Part shown: piece by piece, positions 1 through 8,033 of the stretch
How the letters are laid out: every line of letters starts with the position of its first letter
Numbering within the stretch: the stretch's first letter is position 1
DNA from: Paenibacillus sp. LS1
Lineage (GTDB): Bacteria; Bacillota; Bacilli; Paenibacillales; Paenibacillaceae
Length of the DNA: 64,000 nucleotides
Assembly (NCBI RefSeq): GCF_026013365.1
Contig: NZ_JAPDOE010000010.1
Span: 62,001 to 126,000 of the forward strand
Direction of reading: 5' to 3'
Translations under genes and position numbers: made by a program
Notes under the pieces: generated by a model
Seen by the model: only the letters and a program-made list of their open reading frames with translations
What the model was told of the DNA's origin: nothing
Databases searched by the model: none

Positions 1-97
1 CGGATTGATCAGACACTGGAGCTGCAGTAGCAGAGGATACGGAAGCGAGCAAAAGAGCTCCTCCAAGAATTGTTGGCATAACTTTGGCAAATTTCAT
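1..97 (-). CDS. Secreted protein of unknown function, N-terminus only (runs off the window)
   Basis: On the minus strand an ATG at 97 opens a frame that runs off the left edge after 32 codons. The peptide begins MKFAKVMPTILGGALLLASV and continues to an SSATA-A junction: basic n-region, hydrophobic core and an AxA-type signal peptidase I site near residue 25. A GGAGAG ribosome binding site lies about seven bases upstream of the ATG. The protein is therefore probably exported, but too little is present to name a family. It is divergent from the glycan cluster that starts at 875. Confidence 0.7.
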   Translation of the reverse strand, partial: MKFAKVMPTILGGALLLASVSSATAAPVSDQS

Positions 98-874
98 AGT
101 AAACTCTCCATTCTCAAACTTATTTTTTTGGGAAAAATGAATCAATTTCATAATCATGCCAATCTCGGTTGGGATTCCGTCTGCAACTTGGGCAGCGCGG
201 AGCGTGGGGCTAAACCTGAAGCGTGGAATGAGACAAGAAACGATTGGAACAAAATCGGCTGTGCCCTGGCTCGGGAAGTGTTCAACACAACCCAAAGGAT
301 TACCGTTTATTCAGTTCAGCCCGAAGGCTTAATCGTCCATTGTGTTCCTCTTTCAGAAGCCGGGGGTTGTCCAATTGCGCAGGAGAAGGTGTGTTCACGG
401 AAAACTGGGTTGTTCATTCCGGGTTTACTTAAATGACAATGGCAATAACAGTGTGATTTGAACAGCATCACTCCTCTCAAGAACAGAATGTAATCAGCGA
501 AACATGCTTTGCGAATGCCGTCATCAATAACTAACCTAAGGTCAATAAATAGTAAAAGGAGATATTTGGGAACTAATGTTCCTAACAAGGTTATTTTTGT
601 AAATAAAACTGCTTGGATCGTATATTATCACAGTGTAAAACTTTGGAAAAGATGCAAATTTGGTTTTTTTCTAAAATTGTGTCTGAAGTAGGGGAGAGGA
701 AGCGTTTTTCGCATATTTTGACGTATTTTGTCTAAAAGGAAGGCTTGTCCCCCCTGATTCGCAGAGAGAACCTGCTTGGTGCAAGGACATACGCCGTTTC
801 CACTGCTCCACGAATACATAGAATAACGTGTACTCCCTTGGCATGCTCATGATTGAATGCGGGAGGTGAAAGTG
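98..874. other. Long intergenic region between divergent genes
   Basis: About 780 bases without a convincing gene. The open frames here lack ribosome binding sites and have no recognisable composition. The region must hold the promoters of the minus-strand secreted protein and the plus-strand glycosyltransferase operon. The only element I can point to is CATAGAATA at 817-825, which matches the sigma-K -10 consensus CATANNNTA but has no AC pair at the right -35 distance. I see no repeat or RNA gene. Confidence 0.5.
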
Positions 875-1831
875 TTGCGTAAAACCAGTACTAAAGCACG
901 TTTTGCAACGCAATCGAAAGTGAGACGCGGAAAAACAGTGCTGAAGAAACGAGGTTTGAAGTCTGGACAGAAAAAGGGTACAAAGGCCTATATGTTCGTT
1001 ATTCCACCCAAGCAGCAGATGCTACAGGCAAAGGATGGGACCAAGAATGAAGCCGAAAATGGCATAAGAGATACCTCTCCGCATGGGGACGATTCTCAGC
1101 GGCCTATGCTCTCTGTCATTATCCCTGCCATGAATGAGGAGAAAACAATTGGGGCCGTCGTTCGGGAAGCGCTGCGGATATGTCGTGACGCTGAAGTGCT
1201 TGTGGTTGTTAATGGTTCAACAGATGGTACAGCTAACGCAGCTAAACGTGCAGGGGCACGAGTACTCACTTATGCCGAAGCATTGGGGCATGATGGAGGA
1301 CGAAAAGTAGGTGCAGCGGCGGCCCGCGGTCAGGTATTGCTGTTCACTGATGCAGATATTGCAATCCCTGCCGAGCACCTTGCACCTTATGTGCAAGCTG
1401 TGCTGAAGGGAACGGATGTGGCACTTAACGACTACCATGGACCGATAACTCGCAGCCCCATTCATCCGGTAGTGGAGGCCAAACACATGTTAAACAGCAT
1501 ACTCGCCAGATCTGATCTCCGAGGGGCTTCGATGACTGCTATTCCGCATGCATTAAGCCGTCATGGACTTGAGGTCATCGGAATAACATCACTGGAAGTT
1601 CCGCCGCTCGCACAAGCGAAAGCAGTGATTGGCGGACTCCGGGTACGCGCTGTTCATCACGTACCTGTGGGCAGATTGAATGCCGTTCGAATCAAGAAAC
1701 GAAGCGGGCCTGATCCGCTCAGTCAAGTGGTGCTGAATGATCATCTGGCAGCAATCAGGTGGATTACGGACACGCTTGGTCCCCGCGGAGGCCACACCGA
1801 TCTGCAACGTGTTCGCAGCCTGGCGAGGTAA
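875..1831 (+). CDS. GT2-like glycosyltransferase with basic N-terminal tail (paralogue of the next gene)
   Basis: Start taken at TTG 875, because GGGAGGTG (861-868) sits at the right distance; ATG 857 would overlap that site. The 318-residue protein opens with a Lys/Arg-rich, probably disordered stretch of about 40 residues (RKTSTKARF..., VRRGKTVLKKRG). A GT-A/GT2-like domain follows, with LSVIIPAMNEE, VVVNGSTDGT and a DAD metal-site motif (LLFTDADIAI). The segments GHDGGRKVGAA, DVALND and SMTAIPHALSRHG recur closely in the neighbour at 1873, so the two genes look like a tandem duplication. It is the first gene of a compact plus-strand operon running to 8987. Acceptor and donor sugars cannot be read from sequence. 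A spore-surface role is inferred from cluster context. Confidence 0.8.
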   Translation: MRKTSTKARFATQSKVRRGKTVLKKRGLKSGQKKGTKAYMFVIPPKQQMLQAKDGTKNEAENGIRDTSPHGDDSQRPMLSVIIPAMNEEKTIGAVVREALRICRDAEVLVVVNGSTDGTANAAKRAGARVLTYAEALGHDGGRKVGAAAARGQVLLFTDADIAIPAEHLAPYVQAVLKGTDVALNDYHGPITRSPIHPVVEAKHMLNSILARSDLRGASMTAIPHALSRHGLEVIGITSLEVPPLAQAKAVIGGLRVRAVHHVPVGRLNAVRIKKRSGPDPLSQVVLNDHLAAIRWITDTLGPRGGHTDLQRVRSLAR

Positions 1832-1872
1832 GCATGTCGCATCGGATGATGCAGCATGCTGGAGGTGAGGAA

Positions 1873-2994
1873 ATGAAGGGACGTTCGGGAATTGTCCACC
1901 GCAGACGGACAACAAATAGACGAAGACGAACGACGACAGGAAGCAACCGTATCAACAAGCGTCATGGAAACAAGAAACAGTCGATTACTCCAAAAACGAG
2001 CAGAAACCGATCCAAAGCTGGCCTGGTGGATCTGCGTTTGATGTGGAAAGCAGGGCAACTTGCAGGAAGCGAGGCGAAGGCGGACAACGCAGCGTCAGAA
2101 AAACATGCGCGCCACGCGTGGAATGCATACGCGGTGAACGTTGCGGAGCTAAGCAACCTAGAAGTAGCGCTGAACGCAGGTAAGGCATTTATGCAAGGGT
2201 ATGCTCATACTTCTGGACATTCCTGCCAGATCGTGCCGATACCCCTTCGCCATTCGGCTGCTGCTGTTGTCTGTGCCTGCAATGAGGAACGGACACTGGG
2301 GCAGGTGCTGTTGCAACTCAAACGTTTGCCTCTGACAGATATCATTGTGGTACTGAATGGAACGACGGATGACAGTTTGAAGCAGGTATTAAGGCAGCCG
2401 GGAATTACGCTCGTATATGAACCGGATCGGGCAGGGCATGATGTGGGGCGGTCCCTGGGAGCCAAGATGACGGATGCGGAGACGGTCCTTTTTGTGGATG
2501 GGGATATGGTCGTATCGGCGGAACAGCTTGCACCATTTCTGTTCGAGGTGGACCGGGGACAGGATGTGGCGTTGAATAATCTGACGTCCTTGCTTCCACC
2601 GTTTGCAGGGCAGGATGAGGTAAGCCGAATCAAAGCATATCTGAACCGAACCTTAGGCAGGGCAGATCTCGGTTCCAATTCCATGACAGCCGTGCCCCAT
2701 GCGTTGTCTCGTCGTATGATTCAGACCGTGAAGCCAGCATCACTGGCCGTTCCACCTAAGGCACAAAGCCTCGCCATTCAGCATGGGCTGAGCGTATCGG
2801 CACCAAGTCAGGTGGATGTTATTCGTTCCAATCGTTTGCGCCCCGGTAACACGGGGAGTGGGAATGATGTCGCCAGATTGATCATCGGAGATCACCTTGA
2901 GGCGCTGACTACCTGGCTGGATACGGGTTGGGATACAGCCCAGGCACATACGCTCTCTCGTGCCGAAGTGGCCTACAGGAGGAACGCCAGATGA
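1873..2994 (+). CDS. GT2-like glycosyltransferase with basic N-terminal tail (second paralogue)
   Basis: ATG 1873 follows GGAGGTGA at 1861-1868; the longer frame from 1759 runs through the preceding gene. The protein has 373 residues. Residues 1-50 are very rich in Arg/Lys/Thr/Asn (HRRRTTNRRRRTTTG), followed by a spacer with a degenerate Gly/Tyr element (ALNAGKAFMQGYAHTSGH) near residue 105. The catalytic part carries AAVVCACNEERTLG, VVLNGTTDD and a DGD motif (FVDGDMVV), then GHDVGRSLGA, DVALNNL and SMTAVPHALSR, all shared with the product of 875. The N-terminal extension is longer and diverged more than the catalytic part. The last base pairs overlap the next start (ATGA at 2991-2994), so translation is probably coupled. 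Confidence 0.8.
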   Translation: MKGRSGIVHRRRTTNRRRRTTTGSNRINKRHGNKKQSITPKTSRNRSKAGLVDLRLMWKAGQLAGSEAKADNAASEKHARHAWNAYAVNVAELSNLEVALNAGKAFMQGYAHTSGHSCQIVPIPLRHSAAAVVCACNEERTLGQVLLQLKRLPLTDIIVVLNGTTDDSLKQVLRQPGITLVYEPDRAGHDVGRSLGAKMTDAETVLFVDGDMVVSAEQLAPFLFEVDRGQDVALNNLTSLLPPFAGQDEVSRIKAYLNRTLGRADLGSNSMTAVPHALSRRMIQTVKPASLAVPPKAQSLAIQHGLSVSAPSQVDVIRSNRLRPGNTGSGNDVARLIIGDHLEALTTWLDTGWDTAQAHTLSRAEVAYRRNAR

Positions 2995-3764
2995 CCCTGA
3001 CCAGTATAATTATCCCAACGTACAACGGGCTGGATCTGATCAGGCCCTGCATTGATGCCATCAGACAATACTCGGGCGATCCTGCGTCATACGAAATTAT
3101 CGTTGTGGATAACGGTTCGACGGATGGAACCGCTGAATATTGTGCACTGGAGCGAATTCGTTTTGTCAGGTTCCCGGACAATCGGGGATTTCCGGCAGCG
3201 TGTAACGCTGGACTCCGTACAGCGTGCGGGGAAGAGCTGTTGCTGCTGAACAATGATGTTACGGTCACGCATCGTTGGCTGGAGAATCTGCGAACGGCTC
3301 TACACAGTGATCCAAGTATTGGGATCACGGGTCCTGTCACGAATTATGCAAGCGGAATTCAGCAGATTGAACTGGCGTTTCGGAACATGGAACATTTTCA
3401 GGAACTGGCTGATTCCAACAATATTGCGGATTCTTCAAGATGGAGGGACGTATGCCGGATTGTCGGTCTGTGCATGCTGATGAAACGAAGTGTAATAGAA
3501 TCGGTTGGACTGCTTGACGAGGCGTACTCTCCGGGACACTATGAGGATGACGATTATTGTTATAGAGCAAGATTGCAAGGCTATCGCTTGCTGGTATGCG
3601 GGGATGTCCTTGTGCATCATCAGGGAAGTGCAAGCTTCCAGAAGACAGATCCGGTGGCGTGGAAACAGCTGCTTGAGCGTAATCGTTCGATTTTTATGAG
3701 CAAATGGCATGTCGATCCGCTTGAATATATGGACATATCCGATGAAGGAGGGAATGTGGAATGA
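2991..3764 (+). CDS. Glycosyltransferase family 2
   Basis: ATG 2991 overlaps the previous stop and has AGGAGG just upstream (2977-2982); the longer frame from 2928 lies inside the previous gene. The 257-residue product is a classical inverting GT2 enzyme. It shows SIIIPTYNG at the N-terminus, VVDNGSTDGT, RFPDNRGFPAACNAGL, the nucleotide/metal motif LLLNNDVTV near residue 85, and EDDDYCYRARL near residue 190. This is the arrangement of O-antigen/rhamnosyl-type GT2 proteins. Unlike its neighbours it has no basic tail. Its domain closely resembles the GT2 domain of the 6113 gene (NNDT, GPVTNYI, FEDDDW). It should add one sugar to the glycan built by this cluster. Confidence 0.85.
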   Translation: MTLTSIIIPTYNGLDLIRPCIDAIRQYSGDPASYEIIVVDNGSTDGTAEYCALERIRFVRFPDNRGFPAACNAGLRTACGEELLLLNNDVTVTHRWLENLRTALHSDPSIGITGPVTNYASGIQQIELAFRNMEHFQELADSNNIADSSRWRDVCRIVGLCMLMKRSVIESVGLLDEAYSPGHYEDDDYCYRARLQGYRLLVCGDVLVHHQGSASFQKTDPVAWKQLLERNRSIFMSKWHVDPLEYMDISDEGGNVE

Positions 3765-4492
3765 AAGGTGTAATTCTTGCCGGCGGAACAGGAACTAGAC
3801 TGTATCCTCTGACCCGGCTCATTAATAAACATCTGCTTCCAGTCGGTAAACATCCGATGATTATGTATGGCATCGACAGGCTCCGCCAGGCAGGCATTGA
3901 TGAAATATTGATTGTCATTAACAAACATTCCGCCGGGTTATATACAGAGTATCTTGGTGGCGGAGCAGATCATGGGGTCAAGCTGACGTACCGCATTCAG
4001 GAAAAGGCAGGCGGGATTGCGGAAGCATTGGATCTGGCGACGACCTTTATCCTTCCTGGCGAAAAATTCGTTGTACTTCTGGGGGATAATCTCTTTAGCG
4101 ACGATCTGAAGCCTTATGTGGACCGCTACATGCAGCAACCGGCGGGTACAGCGCGAGTTCTGCTCAAAGAGGTGGATGATGCTCGACGTTATGGGGTGCC
4201 GGTTTTTGATCCACAGCATCCAGAGCGAATCTCGTACATTGAGGAGAAGCCAAGCCAGCCGAAGACCTCTTATTGTGTAACTGGCATATATATGTATGAC
4301 GATCATGTATTTAACCTGATTCAAAACATCGCGCCGTCTGCGCGCGGAGAGCTTGAAATCACGGATGTAAATAATCACTACGCGTCTGCTGGTGGACTGG
4401 AATATGATATTTTGCAGAAATACTGGAGTGATGCAGGTACATTTGATTCGCTCCAGGAAGCAGCTGTCCGCATGAAAGGACAATTGCCTTAA
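3761..4492 (+). CDS. rfbA: Glucose-1-phosphate nucleotidylyltransferase (RmlA/SpsI type)
   Basis: The 243-residue protein begins MKGVILAGGTGTRLYPLT, the signature loop of sugar-1-phosphate nucleotidylyltransferases, followed by NKHLLPVGKHPMIMYG and LLGDNLF with the metal-binding Asp. EEKPSQPK and GELEITDVNNHY complete the thymidylyltransferase pattern. Its length is close to B. subtilis SpsI, a spore-coat polysaccharide enzyme, and shorter than the usual RmlA of about 290 residues. The predicted reaction is dTTP plus glucose-1-phosphate to dTDP-glucose. No rmlB, rmlC or rmlD lies next to it, so dTDP-glucose is either used elsewhere or converted by enzymes outside the window. It overlaps the preceding gene by four bases and follows a GAAGGAGGG site. 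Confidence 0.88.
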   Translation: MKGVILAGGTGTRLYPLTRLINKHLLPVGKHPMIMYGIDRLRQAGIDEILIVINKHSAGLYTEYLGGGADHGVKLTYRIQEKAGGIAEALDLATTFILPGEKFVVLLGDNLFSDDLKPYVDRYMQQPAGTARVLLKEVDDARRYGVPVFDPQHPERISYIEEKPSQPKTSYCVTGIYMYDDHVFNLIQNIAPSARGELEITDVNNHYASAGGLEYDILQKYWSDAGTFDSLQEAAVRMKGQLP

Positions 4493-4620
4493 AATATATG
4501 CGCCTGATGCTGCCGCTGTGCGGCCCCCCATGGGAGCAGAACACCCTGCGCCGGAGCTGGAAGGATGCTCCGGCGCTTTGCGCAGCGACAATCCTCGTGC
4601 ATGCCAAAGGAGGTAATGGC

Positions 4621-6045
4621 GTGAGAGTAGCGACACGTACCGGGTCCGCTGGGGCCTCAGTGTCAGGTAAACCCCGGGGCACGCACCCGGCGGTATTCAT
4701 GGGCAGTGGCACTCCGGCAGTGCCGGGTCCAGGGCCCGCTGGAGTCAGAGGTGTGAAGTCTGGGAAACGCAGTACCCAGACCAAAGCGGGGACATCCGCA
4801 GGCGCAGCGCATAAGGTCCGTGCGGGTAAAGCGGGCAGCACGGGCAGTGCTGTGGGCAGAGCAGGCAAAGCTGGCCCTGCGAGCAGAAGCAATGCGGGCA
4901 GAGCCAGCCGTACCGGCAAAGGCAAAGCCGGCCTGCGCCAGGCCACTGCTGGGCGCAGGGCTGCACCAGCGCGGGGCCGGCGTGCCGCTGCCCGCGCCAA
5001 GCAGCGCACGGCGATGCGCCGTGCGCCCCTGCCAGCACCGCAAGCCAGCAAGCCACAGGCGATGCCTGCCAGCGGTGCTGGCCCCGCCCCGCGCCAAGCG
5101 ACACGCCCGAAGGGTGTCGCCCACGCGGGGCGGGAAGGCGCTGCCGCCGCGAATGCGGGCAGCGCGAAGGGCTTGCCTGCGCCTGCTCAGCCCGCGGAGC
5201 ACGCAGTGCAGGCGCAGGCCGTGCCCAGCGGCTACGCCGAGGGCTACCGCGACGGCGTATTCGCCGGCGGGGAGGCGCTGGTGGCGCAGCACATCCCGCC
5301 GGATCACATTCTGCCTGCCGTGGCGGCGGCAGATCTGATCGCGGCGGGATTCCGCCAATACGCGCCCAGCCTGGCCCGGCTGGCCAGCCCTCATGAGATG
5401 GCTGGCCACATCACGGCGGCGCTGGATGCGCAGCGCCCCTTGTCTGTCGTTCGCCTTGGAGATGGCGAACTACTCACCCTGGCAGCCGATACGGTGCTGC
5501 CAGGCCAAGAAGTGCAGGAGCTGGCACCGTTTCTGCCCTATGCAGGGGTGCCATGCTCAACCCCAGACATCCGCGCGATGCTTGCGGAAGCCATTCAGGC
5601 CGCCGACTGGGTGGGCGTCCCCATCTCCCGGGCGCCTACGTTCCAGGGTCTGCTATTCCCGGTATTGCGCCACTTCGGGATCGACTGGTCCCGACTGAAG
5701 TTGACCAGCTCCACGATCAATTACAGTCTGCATCAGTCCGGCTTGGTGCTGCCCGTGCTGCAAGGGCGACGGGTTCTGCTTATAGGCAGCCAGGCTGAAG
5801 AGCTTGCGGTACTGCTGCATAGTCGGGGGGTTCATGTTACAGGCATCATTGGTTCTGTGGCGGGAGTCATGGATGTTCCGAGGGTGATGCAGCAAACCGC
5901 AGAACATGCTTTCGATATCGCTCTGGTGGCGGCGGGCATTCCGGCAGTCATTCTGTGTCGGCGAATTGCAGGTGAACTCGGCAAAGTCGCCCTGGATTTT
6001 GGACATTTGGCTGACAAACTGGTAACAGGAGAGCTTCAACTCTAG
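4621..6045 (+). CDS. GT-D-fold glycosyltransferase with long low-complexity basic N-terminus and GY repeat
   Basis: Start chosen at GTG 4621 because AAGGAGG (4607-4613) lies seven bases before it; the open frame extends to 4498 without another good site. The protein has 474 residues in three parts. Residues 1 to about 200 are low-complexity Ala/Gly/Arg/Lys/Pro (KAGSTGSAVGRAGKAG, RRAAPARGRRAAARAK), encoded by visibly GC-rich DNA. Residues 204-216 are a GYAEGYRDGVFAGG repeat. From about 255 on, the sequence resembles the GT-D (DUF1792-type) glycosyltransferase domain. VRLGDGELLTLA gives the D-x-E metal motif at about residues 281-283, and VGVPISR and LLIGSQAEELA follow. The tail resembles those of the CgeB-type and GT2 neighbours although the folds differ. 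Confidence 0.8.
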   Translation: MRVATRTGSAGASVSGKPRGTHPAVFMGSGTPAVPGPGPAGVRGVKSGKRSTQTKAGTSAGAAHKVRAGKAGSTGSAVGRAGKAGPASRSNAGRASRTGKGKAGLRQATAGRRAAPARGRRAAARAKQRTAMRRAPLPAPQASKPQAMPASGAGPAPRQATRPKGVAHAGREGAAAANAGSAKGLPAPAQPAEHAVQAQAVPSGYAEGYRDGVFAGGEALVAQHIPPDHILPAVAAADLIAAGFRQYAPSLARLASPHEMAGHITAALDAQRPLSVVRLGDGELLTLAADTVLPGQEVQELAPFLPYAGVPCSTPDIRAMLAEAIQAADWVGVPISRAPTFQGLLFPVLRHFGIDWSRLKLTSSTINYSLHQSGLVLPVLQGRRVLLIGSQAEELAVLLHSRGVHVTGIIGSVAGVMDVPRVMQQTAEHAFDIALVAAGIPAVILCRRIAGELGKVALDFGHLADKLVTGELQL

Positions 6046-6112
6046 GTGGAACGTCCGGGGGCTGGTCATGTGCACGTTGGACTCACGGACGAGTGGAAAT
6101 GGAGGGAGCAAC

Positions 6113-7840
6113 ATGAGCACACCCGATCAACAGCGCGGGGAAGGACGTCATGGTCGTAACAACAAGGCTAATGCTCGAAGTGTCACCCGTCGAAATGGTA
6201 ACAGCCATCATAACATCACGCCCAATATCAACTCTCGCAGTGACAAAAGCCGTAGTGAACAAGATCGAAATGTCAGTATCAGCAGCACAAACAAAGTGGG
6301 CCGGCATGCAACACAGCAAGATGTGTCCCGATCTGCCATGGCGGTTCTGCATATAGCAGGTCGTCGTTCAACACGGAAATCCAGACGCAAAGGCAGAAGC
6401 AATCGCACAGCCAAAGGCGCCAAACTCTACAAACAGGGTTATAACAGAGGCTATGACGAAGGTGTCCGCCAGGGACAGAGCTCGTTTGGTCTTGTTTTTG
6501 AAGGAGTTAGCATCATTATTCCCACGTACAATCAGCGGGAATATGTGCTGCAATGTGTGTCCAGTATCGAAAAGCATACCCCGGCCCCCTTCGAAATCAT
6601 TGTCGTGGATAATGCCTCCAAGGATGGAACTGCCGAGGCGATGCACCGCAAAGGCGGCATGGTGAGGGTGGCTGCCCTGGATCAGAACCGAGGGTTTGCC
6701 GGAGGTGTCAATCATGGGCTGATGATGGCGAGAGGACGACATATTATCGTACTGAACAACGATACGCTGGTTACTCCGGGCTGGCTGGATAACATGATGA
6801 CTTGTCTTGCCAGTGATCCGCAGATTGGTGTGGTGGGTCCGGTGACCAACTATATTGGCGGGGATCAACAAATTAAGGTTCCGTACCGTGAGGTCGAGGA
6901 TATGTGGTCTTTTGCCAGCACACATAATCGTCCGGATGCAGAGAAACACCGAATGACCGATCGACTCGTCGGATTCTGCTGGCTGTTCTCACGGGAACTG
7001 TTGGAACGGGTAGGTTATTTGGATGAAGGTTATGCCGTGGGCAATTTTGAAGATGATGACTGGATCATCCGGGTGAAACTGGCAGGATACCAGCTTGCGG
7101 TAGCGGGGGATGCTTTTATCCATCACTTTGGAAGTGTCAGCATGAAAGCCTTGGGTGAGCAGGACTTTGCTGTAGTGAACAAGGATAACGAACAGTTTTA
7201 TAGCCAAAAGTGGGGAGATCCCCACACGCTGGTTGCCGAAACCACCCGCTTGGCGAAACGACAAACCTCTGGTACTCCATCCGGTCAACAAGAGGACAGA
7301 GATACGTACCCAATCGATCCGCGCCAGCGAATCTCAACGCAGGGTAGCCAAGATCCAGCATTACAGTTCAGACGCAGCAGTGACTTCTACCCGGAAGGAT
7401 CGTTCCTGTCCGATGCCAAAGGCGATGTCTATACCTTAACCGGTGGACGGCGGCGTAAGTTGAACATCCCTGTACCGCGTGGAATATCTCCTGTTCAGGT
7501 TGCCAAACCGGATCTGCTCGCCATTCCTGCCGGAGAAGCACTGATATCAGCGGGGGACGTGCAAGGATGGCCGATGGAGTCACAACAGCTGCAGACGACA
7601 GCGGTTCAAGGTTCTCCCAATGGCTGGGCAGAAGGAAGTATTGTTGCCGCAGGGGATGCACCCGAGATTCGATATCAGATTAGCGGAGGCAAGCGCAGAC
7701 GATTTGTATCCGTATATGCCGCAGAACGTTGGGGTATACACTCTGGGCATATTGTCAGTGTGTCTGCGGACCAACTGAATTCGATGGAAGAAGGCTGGCC
7801 CATTATCGCCCCACCTCAGCTCTTGAACCCAGATCTGTAA
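6113..7840 (+). CDS. GT2 glycosyltransferase with basic/GY N-terminus and duplicated C-terminal domain
   Basis: ATG 6113 follows GGAGGGAGCA; the frame is open from 6068. The 575-residue protein has four parts. Residues 1-105 are polar and basic (Asn/Arg/Ser rich, ending TRKSRRKGRSNRTAKG). Residues 106-121 are YKQGYNRGYDEGVRQG. Residues about 132-370 form a GT2 domain (VSIIIPTYNQRE, VVDNASKDGT, VLNNDTLVTPGW, NFEDDDWIIRVKLAG). The C-terminal ~150 residues contain two copies of a module of the form (Y/W)xEGS-(V/Y)-x-x-x-GG(R/K)RR-(K/F)-x(n)-GW, at about 420-490 and 500-570. Such repeats occur as accessory modules in secreted Gram-positive proteins, so binding to a glycan or the coat is a reasonable guess. 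Confidence 0.82.
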   Translation: MSTPDQQRGEGRHGRNNKANARSVTRRNGNSHHNITPNINSRSDKSRSEQDRNVSISSTNKVGRHATQQDVSRSAMAVLHIAGRRSTRKSRRKGRSNRTAKGAKLYKQGYNRGYDEGVRQGQSSFGLVFEGVSIIIPTYNQREYVLQCVSSIEKHTPAPFEIIVVDNASKDGTAEAMHRKGGMVRVAALDQNRGFAGGVNHGLMMARGRHIIVLNNDTLVTPGWLDNMMTCLASDPQIGVVGPVTNYIGGDQQIKVPYREVEDMWSFASTHNRPDAEKHRMTDRLVGFCWLFSRELLERVGYLDEGYAVGNFEDDDWIIRVKLAGYQLAVAGDAFIHHFGSVSMKALGEQDFAVVNKDNEQFYSQKWGDPHTLVAETTRLAKRQTSGTPSGQQEDRDTYPIDPRQRISTQGSQDPALQFRRSSDFYPEGSFLSDAKGDVYTLTGGRRRKLNIPVPRGISPVQVAKPDLLAIPAGEALISAGDVQGWPMESQQLQTTAVQGSPNGWAEGSIVAAGDAPEIRYQISGGKRRRFVSVYAAERWGIHSGHIVSVSADQLNSMEEGWPIIAPPQLLNPDL

Positions 7841-8033
7841 TGTCAGGCGATCTGTTTGTCCAGATCAGCAGCATGATGCGGAATGGAAGATGTAGCGGTA
7901 TCCAGTATAATCGCTCTGACTCATTCCGCATCCGAATAATTGAAAGCTCAAGGATTTACTTTTACACTATGACCAACACCATGATCACCATGCCCAACTT
8001 GGGATCATGATATAGGGATTGGGAGGATGCACG

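Noticed and set aside
5..588. Overlapping open frames on both strands upstream of the first glycosyltransferase gene
   Set aside because: No ribosome binding sites, no recognisable domains, and the frames overlap the divergent secreted-protein start at 97.
817..825. Sigma-K promoter for the first glycan operon
   Set aside because: The -10 CATAGAATA matches, but no AC lies 16-17 bases upstream (nearest is 13), so it is not listed as a promoter.
4359..5409. Long minus-strand frames (up to 248 residues) opposite the GT-D gene
   Set aside because: They are shadows of the GC-rich low-complexity domain; their residue content (Ala/Leu/Pro/Cys repeats) mirrors the other strand and lacks a start signal.
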